Below, piece after piece: positions 8,683 to 16,158 of a stretch of 64,000 bases of DNA (the first letter of the stretch is position 1; every line of letters starts with the position of its first letter). The DNA is from Micromonospora citrea. Lineage in GTDB: Bacteria > Actinomycetota > Actinomycetes > Mycobacteriales > Micromonosporaceae. The translations under genes were made by a program, and so were the position numbers. The notes below the pieces were generated by a model. The model worked only from the letters and a program-made list of their open reading frames with translations, searched no databases and was not told the DNA's origin. The DNA lies in contig NZ_FMHZ01000002.1 in the NCBI RefSeq assembly GCF_900090315.1, forward strand, positions 6,604,501 through 6,668,500. Reading direction: 5' to 3'.

Positions 8683-9554
8683 GGCGTACCCCCGTTCACG
8701 GCCCGTTGGTAGGCCTGTACCGCCCGGCTCGCGTCGGTCACGGCGAAGACGTCGGGCCGCAGCGCGGCCACCGCCTCCCGGTAGGCGCGTTCGACCTCCG
8801 GGTGCTCCGCCCGGCCCACGTCGGCGGCCCTCTGCCGGTACGCCTCCAGCCGGCCCGTCAGCTCCGCGTGACAGCCCCGGCGCAGCCGCCGCCGCGCGGT
8901 GTCGACCTGTTCGACGGCCCGGTCGACGGCCGCCTCCAGCGCCCCGTCGTCGCGTTCCGGCCGGACGTCGCCCCGCCACCACCGGCCCCGACCAGCCGCC
9001 TCGGCGGCGGCGAGCCGGTCCAGCAGCCCGTCGACCGCGAGCGCCGCCAGCGGGTCAGCCCCGTCGCCCAGCCCTTCGGCGGCGGCCTCCGTCGCGAGTT
9101 GCCGGAGCCGCTCGACCGAGGAGCGCAACCGCCGCGCCCGGACCGTCAGCCGGTCCCGGCCGTACGCCTCGACGATCCGGCGGATGCCGGCGACGTGCTC
9201 GCGGGCCGCGACCAGGATCTCCTGGACGGTCATCGCCTCCACTGTCACCGGTTCGCCGGTGGCCGCGGTGAACCGCACCTCGCACGGGGCGGCCAGCAGC
9301 CGGGCCAGCGCCTCCTCGCCCGCGCCCGTCGACCGGTCGACCGCGTCGACGTCGTCCACCAGCCGGTCGAGGGCCAGCGACAGGCAGCCCAGCCGGTGCA
9401 GCAGCACCCGGGCCTCCTGCGCGGGCGCGGCGGCCGGGCCGGCGGGCTGCCGGAAGGCGTCCGTGACCAGCTGCTGCACGTCGAGCAGGTGCTCGCAGAC
9501 CCAGGCGTGCGCGGCCAGGGCGGCGTCGAGGCGTTCCCGCACGGCCACTTCCAC
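8679..9554 (-). CDS. Coiled-coil protein of the pknG operon
   Basis: A 291-residue, strongly helical protein rich in Ala, Arg, Leu and Glu, with heptad-like stretches (e.g. AREHVAGIRRIVEAYGRD and RRLRSSVERLRQLATEA). There is no signal peptide or membrane segment. The GTG at 9554 is my best start: it lies 10 bases after the glnH stop, but no clear ribosome site decides between it and GTGs at 9548 and 9542. It sits between the binding protein and the kinase and overlaps pknG by 4 bases, so it may be a scaffold. I do not recognise the family. Confidence 0.6.
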   Translation of the reverse strand: MEVAVRERLDAALAAHAWVCEHLLDVQQLVTDAFRQPAGPAAAPAQEARVLLHRLGCLSLALDRLVDDVDAVDRSTGAGEEALARLLAAPCEVRFTAATGEPVTVEAMTVQEILVAAREHVAGIRRIVEAYGRDRLTVRARRLRSSVERLRQLATEAAAEGLGDGADPLAALAVDGLLDRLAAAEAAGRGRWWRGDVRPERDDGALEAAVDRAVEQVDTARRRLRRGCHAELTGRLEAYRQRAADVGRAEHPEVERAYREAVAALRPDVFAVTDASRAVQAYQRAVNGGTP

Positions 9555-9564
9555 CCACCGCCCG

Positions 9565-10704
9565 TCAGTCGGCCGGCCGGGCGGTGGCCGGCGCGGGGTC
9601 GGGGGGCGGCCACACGGTGGTGGCCGGCCCGGGCGACGGCATGCCCCGGTCCCGGTGGCCGGCGAGCCACCGGTCGTGGGCCCGCTGCCACACCGAGGCG
9701 GTACGCGGCTGCGCCAGCACGTGGTTGACGAACGCGACCAGCTCACGGCCGTCGGTCAGGTGGAACGCGAAGGCGTGCGGCTCGTCGGTGAACCAGGTGC
9801 AGTTCTCGTCCCGGTGGTGGTCGCAGGACCGCCGCTCCGGCCGGGGCGCCTCGGTCACCAGCGTCGTGTCGGGGGCCATCCGGACGAAGCCCAGCAGGAT
9901 GTTGTCGTCGGTGCTGACCCCGTCCACCTGGCCCTGGCGCAGCATGACGAGGCAGTCGACCGGGTGGGGCGCCTGCACCGGGACCGGCCGCGCGCCCCCG
10001 GCGGTGCGGTAGCCGGCGATCATCGCCAGCGAGGTGGTGTTCGCGGCGGCGCAGACCCGCCGGCCGCCGAGCTGTTCCATGCCCGCGAACTCGGGCGTGC
10101 CGTCGGCGTGCCTGCGCACCAGCACCGTCTGGCCGGAGTCGAGGTAGTCGTTGGAGAACAGCACCCGCCGGGCCCGTTCGCAGGACGCCGTCAGCGAGGT
10201 GGCGACGACGTCGATCTCGCCGTTCTCCAGCATGGTGAAGGCGCCCTGACCGGGCGGCACCGCCTTGAAGGTGAGCCGGCTGCGCGGGTCGTCGGCCGGC
10301 CACAGGGCCCGGGCCACCGCCAGCATCAGCTCGATGTTGAAGCCCTCGAACCGCTGGGTGCGGGCGTCCCAGTGGCTCATGGTGGCGTCGGACGGGTCGA
10401 CGCCCGCGACCAGTTCGCCCCGGGCGAGGATCCGGCGCGGCGGCGTCGGGTCGGGCGGGAGGCTGCGGCGCACCGGGCAGACCCCGCCGGTCGCGTCGGT
10501 GGTCGGCACCGTCGCCACCCCCGGTGGCCGCGCCGGGGGCGCGGGGGCGGGTGACGCGGGCGCGGCGCACCCGGCCAGGGCCGCCAGCAGCGCGAGCGAC
10601 GCGGCCCGGCCGGCGGCCCGCGGGTGGGGGAGCCGCGCGGCCGCCTCGACGAGGTGGTGTGCCCGGCGTCGGGCGCGCGTCGGAGCCGGTCGGGGTGCGG
10701 TCAC
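9565..10704 (-). CDS. glnH: GlnH-like amino-acid-binding lipoprotein
   Basis: A 379-residue periplasmic-binding protein family 3 lipoprotein. The lipobox is LAGC with Cys46, after a hydrophobic segment. The binding-protein fold is shown by LVAGVDPSDATMSHWD, FEGFNIELMLAVA and the ENGEIDVVATSLT segment. The GTG start overlaps the glnX stop (GTGA). In mycobacteria the equivalent GlnH binds Asp/Glu outside the membrane and signals through GlnX to PknG. No transporter permease is nearby, which fits a sensor rather than an importer. Confidence 0.85.
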   Translation of the reverse strand: MTAPRPAPTRARRRAHHLVEAAARLPHPRAAGRAASLALLAALAGCAAPASPAPAPPARPPGVATVPTTDATGGVCPVRRSLPPDPTPPRRILARGELVAGVDPSDATMSHWDARTQRFEGFNIELMLAVARALWPADDPRSRLTFKAVPPGQGAFTMLENGEIDVVATSLTASCERARRVLFSNDYLDSGQTVLVRRHADGTPEFAGMEQLGGRRVCAAANTTSLAMIAGYRTAGGARPVPVQAPHPVDCLVMLRQGQVDGVSTDDNILLGFVRMAPDTTLVTEAPRPERRSCDHHRDENCTWFTDEPHAFAFHLTDGRELVAFVNHVLAQPRTASVWQRAHDRWLAGHRDRGMPSPGPATTVWPPPDPAPATARPAD

Positions 10705-12095
10705 TGGTACTCCAGGTAGCGCCCGCGCAGCCCGGCGACCACACCGGCGGCGGCGAGCAGGGTGAGCCAGGCGGCCGCGGCGCCCAGGTGGCGACGCGCC
10801 TCGGGCAGGTCGGCGACCATCCGGGAGACCTCCTCGTTGCGGGTGGTCAGTTCGGTCAGCAGGTGCTCCTCGGCGGCGACGAACGCGCGGCCGGCCGACC
10901 CCTCGGCGAGCACGGTGTCGACGGCGGTGCGGAAGGCGTCGGGTGTGCGGCTCTGCCGCGCCGGCCAGACCGTCTCCTCCAGGGCGGTGCAGTCGATCCG
11001 GTCCCCGGGCGGCAGCGGCCCCGAGGCCGGGCGGAGGCAGAGGTCCCGGCCGTCGAAGTCCGCCTTGTGCCCGGCCGGGTCGACGCTCGCGCCGAGCCCC
11101 AGGTAGACGTCGGCACGACCGGCCAGCAGGGCGCCGAGCCGCTGCTGGGTGGCGCTCTGCGCGTCGATCGCCCGTTCCAGCTCCGGCAACCCCCGGTCGG
11201 CGGCCGGCCAGTGCCACCACGACGAGACCAGCATGGCCAGCACGACCGCGGTGGCCACCGAGGCCAGCAGGAGGCCCGCGTTCAGCCGGCGCCGGGTCCG
11301 CCGGCGCAGCCACACCTGCACCAGCATCAGGGCGGCGAGGGTGCCCAGGGGCGCCAGGAGGGACGCGGCCAGCCACGGGCGGGCGTCGGCGCGGGCGTCG
11401 CGCAGCAGCCTGGTGTCGTAGTTCCACAGGCCCTGGGCCGCCGTCAGCAACTCGGTGGACATGTAGTGCGACGCCTGGCGCGCGTAGGCGGAGGCGAGGA
11501 CGGCGCGGGCGGCCGCGTCGCCCGTGTCGGCCTGCTCCGCCGCTGCGGCCGGCGGGCAGGGTCGCCGGTTCCCCGTGGCCGTCGCGGACAGCGGGCCGGA
11601 CACGCGCAGGGCGGCGCAGACCACGTCGCGGTAGACCTTCAGCCGCGCGGCGATCGTCGCCAGCCGGGTCAGGCGGTCGGGGTCGCCGGCGGCGTTGCCC
11701 ATCGAGACGGTGAGCGTGCGCTCGACCTCGTGGACGGACGCGTCGTAGTCGGCCACCAGCGAGGCCCGCCGCTCCTCGGTCGGCGGGAGCAGGAAGACGG
11801 CGCTGGCGGCGACGTCCGCGTCGGCGAGGCCCTGGTAGATCTCCCGGGCGGTCGTGCTGGTGCCCACGGCGGTCGCCGCCGACCGCTCGCCCAGCGTGGT
11901 GGCCGGCGTGCGGGACTGCACGGCGACGGCGGCGGTCACCGTCAGCGCGGCGACCAGCAGGGCGCCGCTGAGCACGATCAGCGCCGGGGTCGTCCGGAGC
12001 GCGTCGCGGAGCCGGCCCGTGCCGTCCGGGCGTGTCGGCCCGGTGGCCGGAGCCGGCCGGTCCGCCCCGGGCTCGTCCCCCGTGTGCGACGCCAT
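10701..12095 (-). CDS. glnX: GlnX-like transmembrane signal transducer
   Basis: A 464-residue membrane protein. The ATG at 12095 is chosen because GGGAGGA lies 7 bases upstream. There are four hydrophobic segments: one near residues 37-60, two in the middle (AASLLAPLGTLAALMLVQVW and LLLASVATAVVLAMLV) and one close to the C-terminus. Two extracellular helical regions lie between them, in a tandem arrangement like that described for mycobacterial GlnX. It heads the operon and would couple ligand-loaded GlnH outside to PknG inside. Confidence 0.75.
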   Translation of the reverse strand: MASHTGDEPGADRPAPATGPTRPDGTGRLRDALRTTPALIVLSGALLVAALTVTAAVAVQSRTPATTLGERSAATAVGTSTTAREIYQGLADADVAASAVFLLPPTEERRASLVADYDASVHEVERTLTVSMGNAAGDPDRLTRLATIAARLKVYRDVVCAALRVSGPLSATATGNRRPCPPAAAAEQADTGDAAARAVLASAYARQASHYMSTELLTAAQGLWNYDTRLLRDARADARPWLAASLLAPLGTLAALMLVQVWLRRRTRRRLNAGLLLASVATAVVLAMLVSSWWHWPAADRGLPELERAIDAQSATQQRLGALLAGRADVYLGLGASVDPAGHKADFDGRDLCLRPASGPLPPGDRIDCTALEETVWPARQSRTPDAFRTAVDTVLAEGSAGRAFVAAEEHLLTELTTRNEEVSRMVADLPEARRHLGAAAAWLTLLAAAGVVAGLRGRYLEYQ

Positions 12096-12330
12096 GCGCC
12101 GTCCTCCCGCTCGCGAGGACCGTCCGGCGGCCTCCTGGCGGAAGCGTCGCGGCCCCGTTCGTTCCGCCCGCGGGGTCACCGGCGGCCTCCGGCGCGGGGG
12201 GCCGGCGGCGGGTCGGGTGATCACGGTCGGGCGACGATCAGGGTGACATTCCCGCTGCCGGGGCGGCACGCGTATGTCCGGTATCTGACCTGAGCGCGAC
12301 CATTCGAACACGGTGGGAGAGGGGCGGTGG

Positions 12331-13569
12331 TCAGGGTGGTGTGTCGTCGACCGCGTCCCGGGGCGGGAAGGCCAGGGCGAGGGTGAGGTCCAGGACGGTC
12401 GCCGGCTCGGTCAGGCGGTCGCCGTACAGCTCGCGGAGCTTGCCCATCCGGTAGCGCACCGTCTGCGGGTGCACGAAGAGGTCGGCGGCGACGTCGTCGC
12501 GCCGGCCGTGGTGCAGCAGCCAGGAGCGCAGCGTCTCGGCGAGCCGGTCGGCGGTGGCGGGTGGCAGCGCCGCCAGCGGGGCCAGGGCCCGGGCGCGCAG
12601 GTCGGCCAGGCCCTCCGGGTCCGTGCTCAGCACCAGCTCGGCGAGGTGCTCCTCGGTGTCGAGCGCCGCGCCGTCGGCGGCCGGGCGCAGGCCGAGCGAC
12701 CAGGCCCGGATCGCGCGCTGGTAGGAGGCCGACACCCGGGTCCAGGGACGGGCGGGGCCGAGCACGGCGCGCCGTCCGTGCAGCACCCGGACGAGCTGGC
12801 GTCGCCGGTCGCCGTGGGTGTCGGGCACCAGCAGCACCGCCAGGTCCTCACCCGCCCCGCCCGCCGGCAGGTCGTCGCCGCTCTCCAGCGTGCGCGGGTG
12901 CAGCAGGGCCAGCGCCGCCCGCAGGTTGGCCCGGGGCAGCAGGACGACGGTGAGGGTCTGCGGCGGCGGCCAGTCGGCCCGTTCGGCGCTGCGCAGCAGC
13001 GCCTCCTCGGACTCGCCGGCGAGCAGCCGCTGGGTGAGCCGTTCCAGGTTGCGCCGCCGGGCTCGGCCCACGCTGGCCAGCTCGTCCGCGTGCCCGGCCA
13101 CGCTGGCCGCCGAGAGCTCGTCGATGTACGCGAACATCAGCTCCGCGAACTCGGCGACGGTGGCCGCGGAGAGCCCGCCCCGTACCGTGGTGGTGGACAT
13201 CTCCCGCCACGACACCCGGGCGCCCACCCGGTACGCCGCGAGCAGCGCGTCCATGCTCCGCCCGGAGCGCGCCTCGCCGCTGCCCAGTGCGTACGCGGCC
13301 TCCAGGGCGCCGACCAGGGGCGTGCTCGCGTCTGCGCCCTGGGACCGCTCGATGAGCTGGAGGAACGTGCCGAGCGCCACCTGCACCGCGGTCTCGATCT
13401 TCTCGCGCATCTGGCCGGTGAGGGTGCCGGAGTAGCTGGGCACCTCCGCGGTGATCGCGGTGATCGTACGCTCGGCGAGCAGCGGCAACTGGTCCCGCAG
13501 CGCGCCGGCCACCCGCGCGTCCAGCTCCAGGCGGGCCGCGCGCCGGGTGGCCTCGGAGCGTTCCGTCAA
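12331..13569 (-). CDS. PucR/CdaR-type transcriptional regulator
   Basis: A 412-residue regulator with a C-terminal helix-turn-helix of the PucR family (DVAADLFVHPQTVRYRMGKLRELYG). The N-terminal half is all-helical with a GGDEF-like central region, as in many actinomycete PucR proteins. I chose the TTG at 13569 because GGAGGG stands 6 bases before it; a second in-frame TTG lies at 13587. It is transcribed divergently from the reductase/desaturase pair 84 bases away and probably regulates it. Confidence 0.8.
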   Translation of the reverse strand: MTERSEATRRAARLELDARVAGALRDQLPLLAERTITAITAEVPSYSGTLTGQMREKIETAVQVALGTFLQLIERSQGADASTPLVGALEAAYALGSGEARSGRSMDALLAAYRVGARVSWREMSTTTVRGGLSAATVAEFAELMFAYIDELSAASVAGHADELASVGRARRRNLERLTQRLLAGESEEALLRSAERADWPPPQTLTVVLLPRANLRAALALLHPRTLESGDDLPAGGAGEDLAVLLVPDTHGDRRRQLVRVLHGRRAVLGPARPWTRVSASYQRAIRAWSLGLRPAADGAALDTEEHLAELVLSTDPEGLADLRARALAPLAALPPATADRLAETLRSWLLHHGRRDDVAADLFVHPQTVRYRMGKLRELYGDRLTEPATVLDLTLALAFPPRDAVDDTPP

Positions 13570-13621
13570 CTTGTTCCCTCCGCACAAAAAGACGCGACCG
13601 GTTCACCTTTGCAGGCCAAGA

Positions 13622-13650
13622 TTTTATGCCAGTCTGCCGCGACGATCGAA
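13622..13650 (-). promoter_or_regulatory. Possible promoter of the PucR gene
   Basis: On the minus strand TTCGAT (13650-13645) and TAAAAT (13627-13622) are 17 bases apart. This is a reasonable sigma-70-type pair in the 84-base divergent region; it also overlaps the upstream region of the reductase. Confidence 0.35.
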
Positions 13651-13652
13651 TC

Positions 13653-14741
13653 ATGACCACCACCGCTCCGCGCCCACCCGCGCCGGTGTCCCTCCGGGGA
13701 CGCATCCTGCGGCTGGCCGCGTCGGTCACCACCCCGCTGCTGCCCGACGACTACCTCGACCTGGTGGCCCCGCTGCGCTCCGGCGCGGACCTGCGCGGCC
13801 GGATCCTCGACGTGCGCCCCGAGACCCCCGACGCGGCGACGCTGGTGATCCAGCCGGGCCGGGACTGGCGCGGGCACACCCCCGGCCAGTACGTCCGCCT
13901 CGGCGTCGACGTCGACGGCGTGCGCCAGTGGCGGGCCTACTCGCTCACCTCGGCCCCGGCCCGCCGCGGCCCGATCTCGATCACGGTGAAGGCGATCCCG
14001 GACGGCGTGGTCAGCAACCACCTCGTCCGCCGGGCGCGGCCCGGGACGCTGGTCCACCTCGACCAGGCCCAGGGCGACTTCGTGCTCCCCGCGCGGACGC
14101 CGGCCCGGGTGCTGTTCGTGACCGCCGGCAGCGGGATCACGCCCGTCATGGGGATGCTGCGCGCGGGCGTCCTGGCCGGCGCCGACGTCGCCGTGGTGCA
14201 CTCCGCGCCCACGCCGGCCGACGTGATCTTCGGCGCCGAGCTGCGCGGCCTCGCCGAGCGGGGCACGGTGCGGCTCGTGGAGCGGCACACCGACACCGAC
14301 GGGCTGCTCACCCTGGACGACCTCGCCGGTCTCGTGCCCGACCACCTCGACCGGGAGACCTGGGCCTGCGGCCCGGTCGGCCTGCTCGACGCGCTGACCG
14401 AGCACTGGACGGCGCGGGGGCGCGGCGACCGGCTGCACACCGAGCGGTTCCGGCCCACCGTCATCTCGACCGGCGAGGGCGGCGCCGTCACGTTCGGGCG
14501 TTCGGGTGTCACGGTCGAGGCCGACGGCGCCACCCCGCTGCTCGACGCCGGCGAGAACGCCGGGGTGCTGATGCCCTCGGGCTGCCGGATGGGCATCTGC
14601 TACGGCTGCGTCCTGCCACTGCGCCAGGGCGCGGTCCGCGACCTGCGCAACGGGGACCTGACCACGGCGACGCCCGGCGACGGCGTCCTCATCCAGACCT
14701 GCGTGTCGGCCGCGGCCGGCCCCTGCGACATCGACCACTGA
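13653..14741 (+). CDS. Ferredoxin reductase with C-terminal 2Fe-2S domain (desaturase partner)
   Basis: A 362-residue flavoprotein. The FAD-binding domain (WRAYSLTSAP) is followed by an NAD(P)-binding domain (LFVTAGSGITPVMGML) and a plant-type ferredoxin domain at the C-terminus with four Cys (SGCRMGICYGC plus QTC). It is the layout of Rv3230c, the electron donor of the mycobacterial desaturase DesA3. The desaturase gene begins 14 bases downstream, so it should pass electrons from NADPH to that enzyme. The start is the ATG at 13653 rather than the upstream one at 13626. Confidence 0.88.
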   Translation: MTTTAPRPPAPVSLRGRILRLAASVTTPLLPDDYLDLVAPLRSGADLRGRILDVRPETPDAATLVIQPGRDWRGHTPGQYVRLGVDVDGVRQWRAYSLTSAPARRGPISITVKAIPDGVVSNHLVRRARPGTLVHLDQAQGDFVLPARTPARVLFVTAGSGITPVMGMLRAGVLAGADVAVVHSAPTPADVIFGAELRGLAERGTVRLVERHTDTDGLLTLDDLAGLVPDHLDRETWACGPVGLLDALTEHWTARGRGDRLHTERFRPTVISTGEGGAVTFGRSGVTVEADGATPLLDAGENAGVLMPSGCRMGICYGCVLPLRQGAVRDLRNGDLTTATPGDGVLIQTCVSAAAGPCDIDH

Positions 14742-14755
14742 CCGGAGTACCCGAC

Positions 14756-15901
14756 GTGACCGTGACTGAGAAGAAGCCCGTCAACCCGATCGCCCACCTG
14801 ACCGCCGAGGACATCGAGGTCATCGGCAAGGAACTCGACGCCATCCGCGACCGGGTGATCGCCGACCGGGGCGAGCGGGACGCCGCGTACATCCGTCGGC
14901 TCATCTCCACCCAGCGCAAGCTGGAGCTGGGCAGCCGGGTGGTGCTGCTGTTCTCGCTCTTCCCGCCGGCCTGGGTCGTGGGGACGGCCGGGCTCACCGT
15001 GGCCAAGATCCTGGAGAACATGGAGATCGGCCACAACGTCCTGCACGGTCAGTGGGACTGGATGCGGGACCCGAAGATCCACTCCACGACGTGGGAGTGG
15101 GACATGGCCAGCCCGGCCGAACAGTGGAAGCACTCGCACAACGAGCTGCACCACACCTACACCAACGTCCTCGGCAAGGACAACGACCTCGGCTACGGCA
15201 TCATGCGCGTCGACGAGGACCAGCGCTGGCACCCCATGCACCTGGGCCAGCCGCTGTGGAACTTCGTCAACGCCTGCTTCTTCGAGTACGGCATCGCCGC
15301 GTACGACCTGGAGCTGGGGCGCAACCTGCGCAAGGGCCGTCACAAGGACCCGGAGTTCCGGGCCCGGGCCCGCGCGGTGGGCCGCAAGATCCGCCGGCAG
15401 GTCCTCAAGGACTACGTCCTGCACCCGCTGCTGTCGGGGCCGTCCTTCCTGCACACCCTGGCCGCCACCTTCACCGCCAACGTGCTGCGCAACCTGTGGA
15501 GCCACTCGGTGATCATGTGCGGGCACTTCCCGGAGGGCGTGGAGACCTTCTCCAAGCGCTCGATCGAGGGGGAGACGCGCGGCGAGTGGTACCTGCGGCA
15601 GATGCTGGGCTCGGCCAACATCAGCGGCAGCAGGCTGATGCACATCATGACCGGCAACCTGTCCTACCAGATCGAGCACCACCTCTTCCCCGACCTGCCC
15701 AGCAACCGCTACCAGGAGATCGCCCCCGACGTGCGAGCCCTCTTCGACCGGTACGGGCTGAGGTACACCACCGGCTCGCTGCCCCGGCAGGTCTTCTCCG
15801 CGTGGCGGAAGGTCGTCCGGCTGTCCCTGCCCAACCGGAAGGCGCCCCGCCGGGTCGACGACCGATCCGCACCGGCCCTCGTCGCCTCCGCCAACGCCTG
15901 A
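14756..15901 (+). CDS. Membrane acyl-CoA desaturase (DesA3-like)
   Basis: A 381-residue fatty-acid desaturase with the three histidine boxes of the di-iron membrane family: HNVLH at 93-97, HSHNELHH at 126-133 and QIEHH at 305-309. Hydrophobic segments lie near residues 62-84 and in the middle. It should introduce a cis double bond into long-chain acyl-CoA at the cytoplasmic face. The GTG start is preceded by GGAG about 8 bases upstream. It is coupled to the reductase gene before it. Confidence 0.9.
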   Translation: MTVTEKKPVNPIAHLTAEDIEVIGKELDAIRDRVIADRGERDAAYIRRLISTQRKLELGSRVVLLFSLFPPAWVVGTAGLTVAKILENMEIGHNVLHGQWDWMRDPKIHSTTWEWDMASPAEQWKHSHNELHHTYTNVLGKDNDLGYGIMRVDEDQRWHPMHLGQPLWNFVNACFFEYGIAAYDLELGRNLRKGRHKDPEFRARARAVGRKIRRQVLKDYVLHPLLSGPSFLHTLAATFTANVLRNLWSHSVIMCGHFPEGVETFSKRSIEGETRGEWYLRQMLGSANISGSRLMHIMTGNLSYQIEHHLFPDLPSNRYQEIAPDVRALFDRYGLRYTTGSLPRQVFSAWRKVVRLSLPNRKAPRRVDDRSAPALVASANA

Positions 15902-15942
15902 CCGCCACCGACGCCGCCGCCCGGCCGGTAATCCGCTGGGCG

Positions 15943-15958
15943 GCGGGCCGTGGCCCGC
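15943..15958 (+). terminator. Short GC hairpin after the desaturase
   Basis: GCGGGCC and GGCCCGC (15943-15949, 15952-15958) form a perfect 7-bp inverted repeat with a 2-base centre, 42 bases after the desaturase stop. It also lies in the spacer of the promoter proposed for the next unit, so it may instead be an operator. Confidence 0.35.
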
Positions 15959-15960
15959 GA

Positions 15961-15966
15961 TACAGT
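15961..15966 (+). promoter_or_regulatory. Possible -10 box for a leaderless alanine-rich peptide
   Basis: TACAGT ends 6 bases before the ATG at 15973, the spacing expected if transcription starts at that ATG. I see no convincing -35 hexamer. Confidence 0.4.
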
Positions 15967-15972
15967 CGGGGC

Positions 15973-16041
15973 ATGGAGATCAGGCACCAGCACGCCGCCG
16001 CGGCCGCGCGAGCTTCGCGCTCGTCGGTCGCCGCCGCCTGA
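15973..16041 (+). CDS. Alanine-rich leader peptide (22 codons)
   Basis: ATG to TGA encodes MEIRHQHAAAAARASRSSVAAA: five Ala codons in a row (15994-16008), one more at 16012 and three before the stop. It ends 14 bases before a terminator-like hairpin, and the gene downstream encodes an alanyl-tRNA synthetase-like protein. This is the layout of ribosome-mediated attenuation, with the Ala run as sensor. A small stem (16009-16013 with 16019-16023) follows the first Ala run. The ORF is too short to prove coding by itself; the match of codon to downstream gene is the evidence. Confidence 0.55.
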   Translation: MEIRHQHAAAAARASRSSVAAA

Positions 16042-16054
16042 CCCCACCAAATCC

Positions 16055-16094
16055 CGCCGGCGACCGGAAACGGTCCGCCGGCGTCCTCCTTTCT
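16055..16094 (+). terminator. Attenuator hairpin upstream of the AlaRS-like gene
   Basis: 16055-16066 pairs with 16071-16083 with a single bulged C around a GAAA tetraloop, followed by a pyrimidine tract (16084-16094). A second hairpin (16100-16106 with 16111-16117, TTCT loop) uses the same GCCGG-type sequence, so the segments can pair alternatively, as in a terminator/antiterminator switch. Confidence 0.5.
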
Positions 16095-16158
16095 CCGGCC
16101 CGCCGGTTCTCCGGCGGTGGACCCTTTCCGGCCGCCCTGCCCGGAAAGGCCACCCGCC

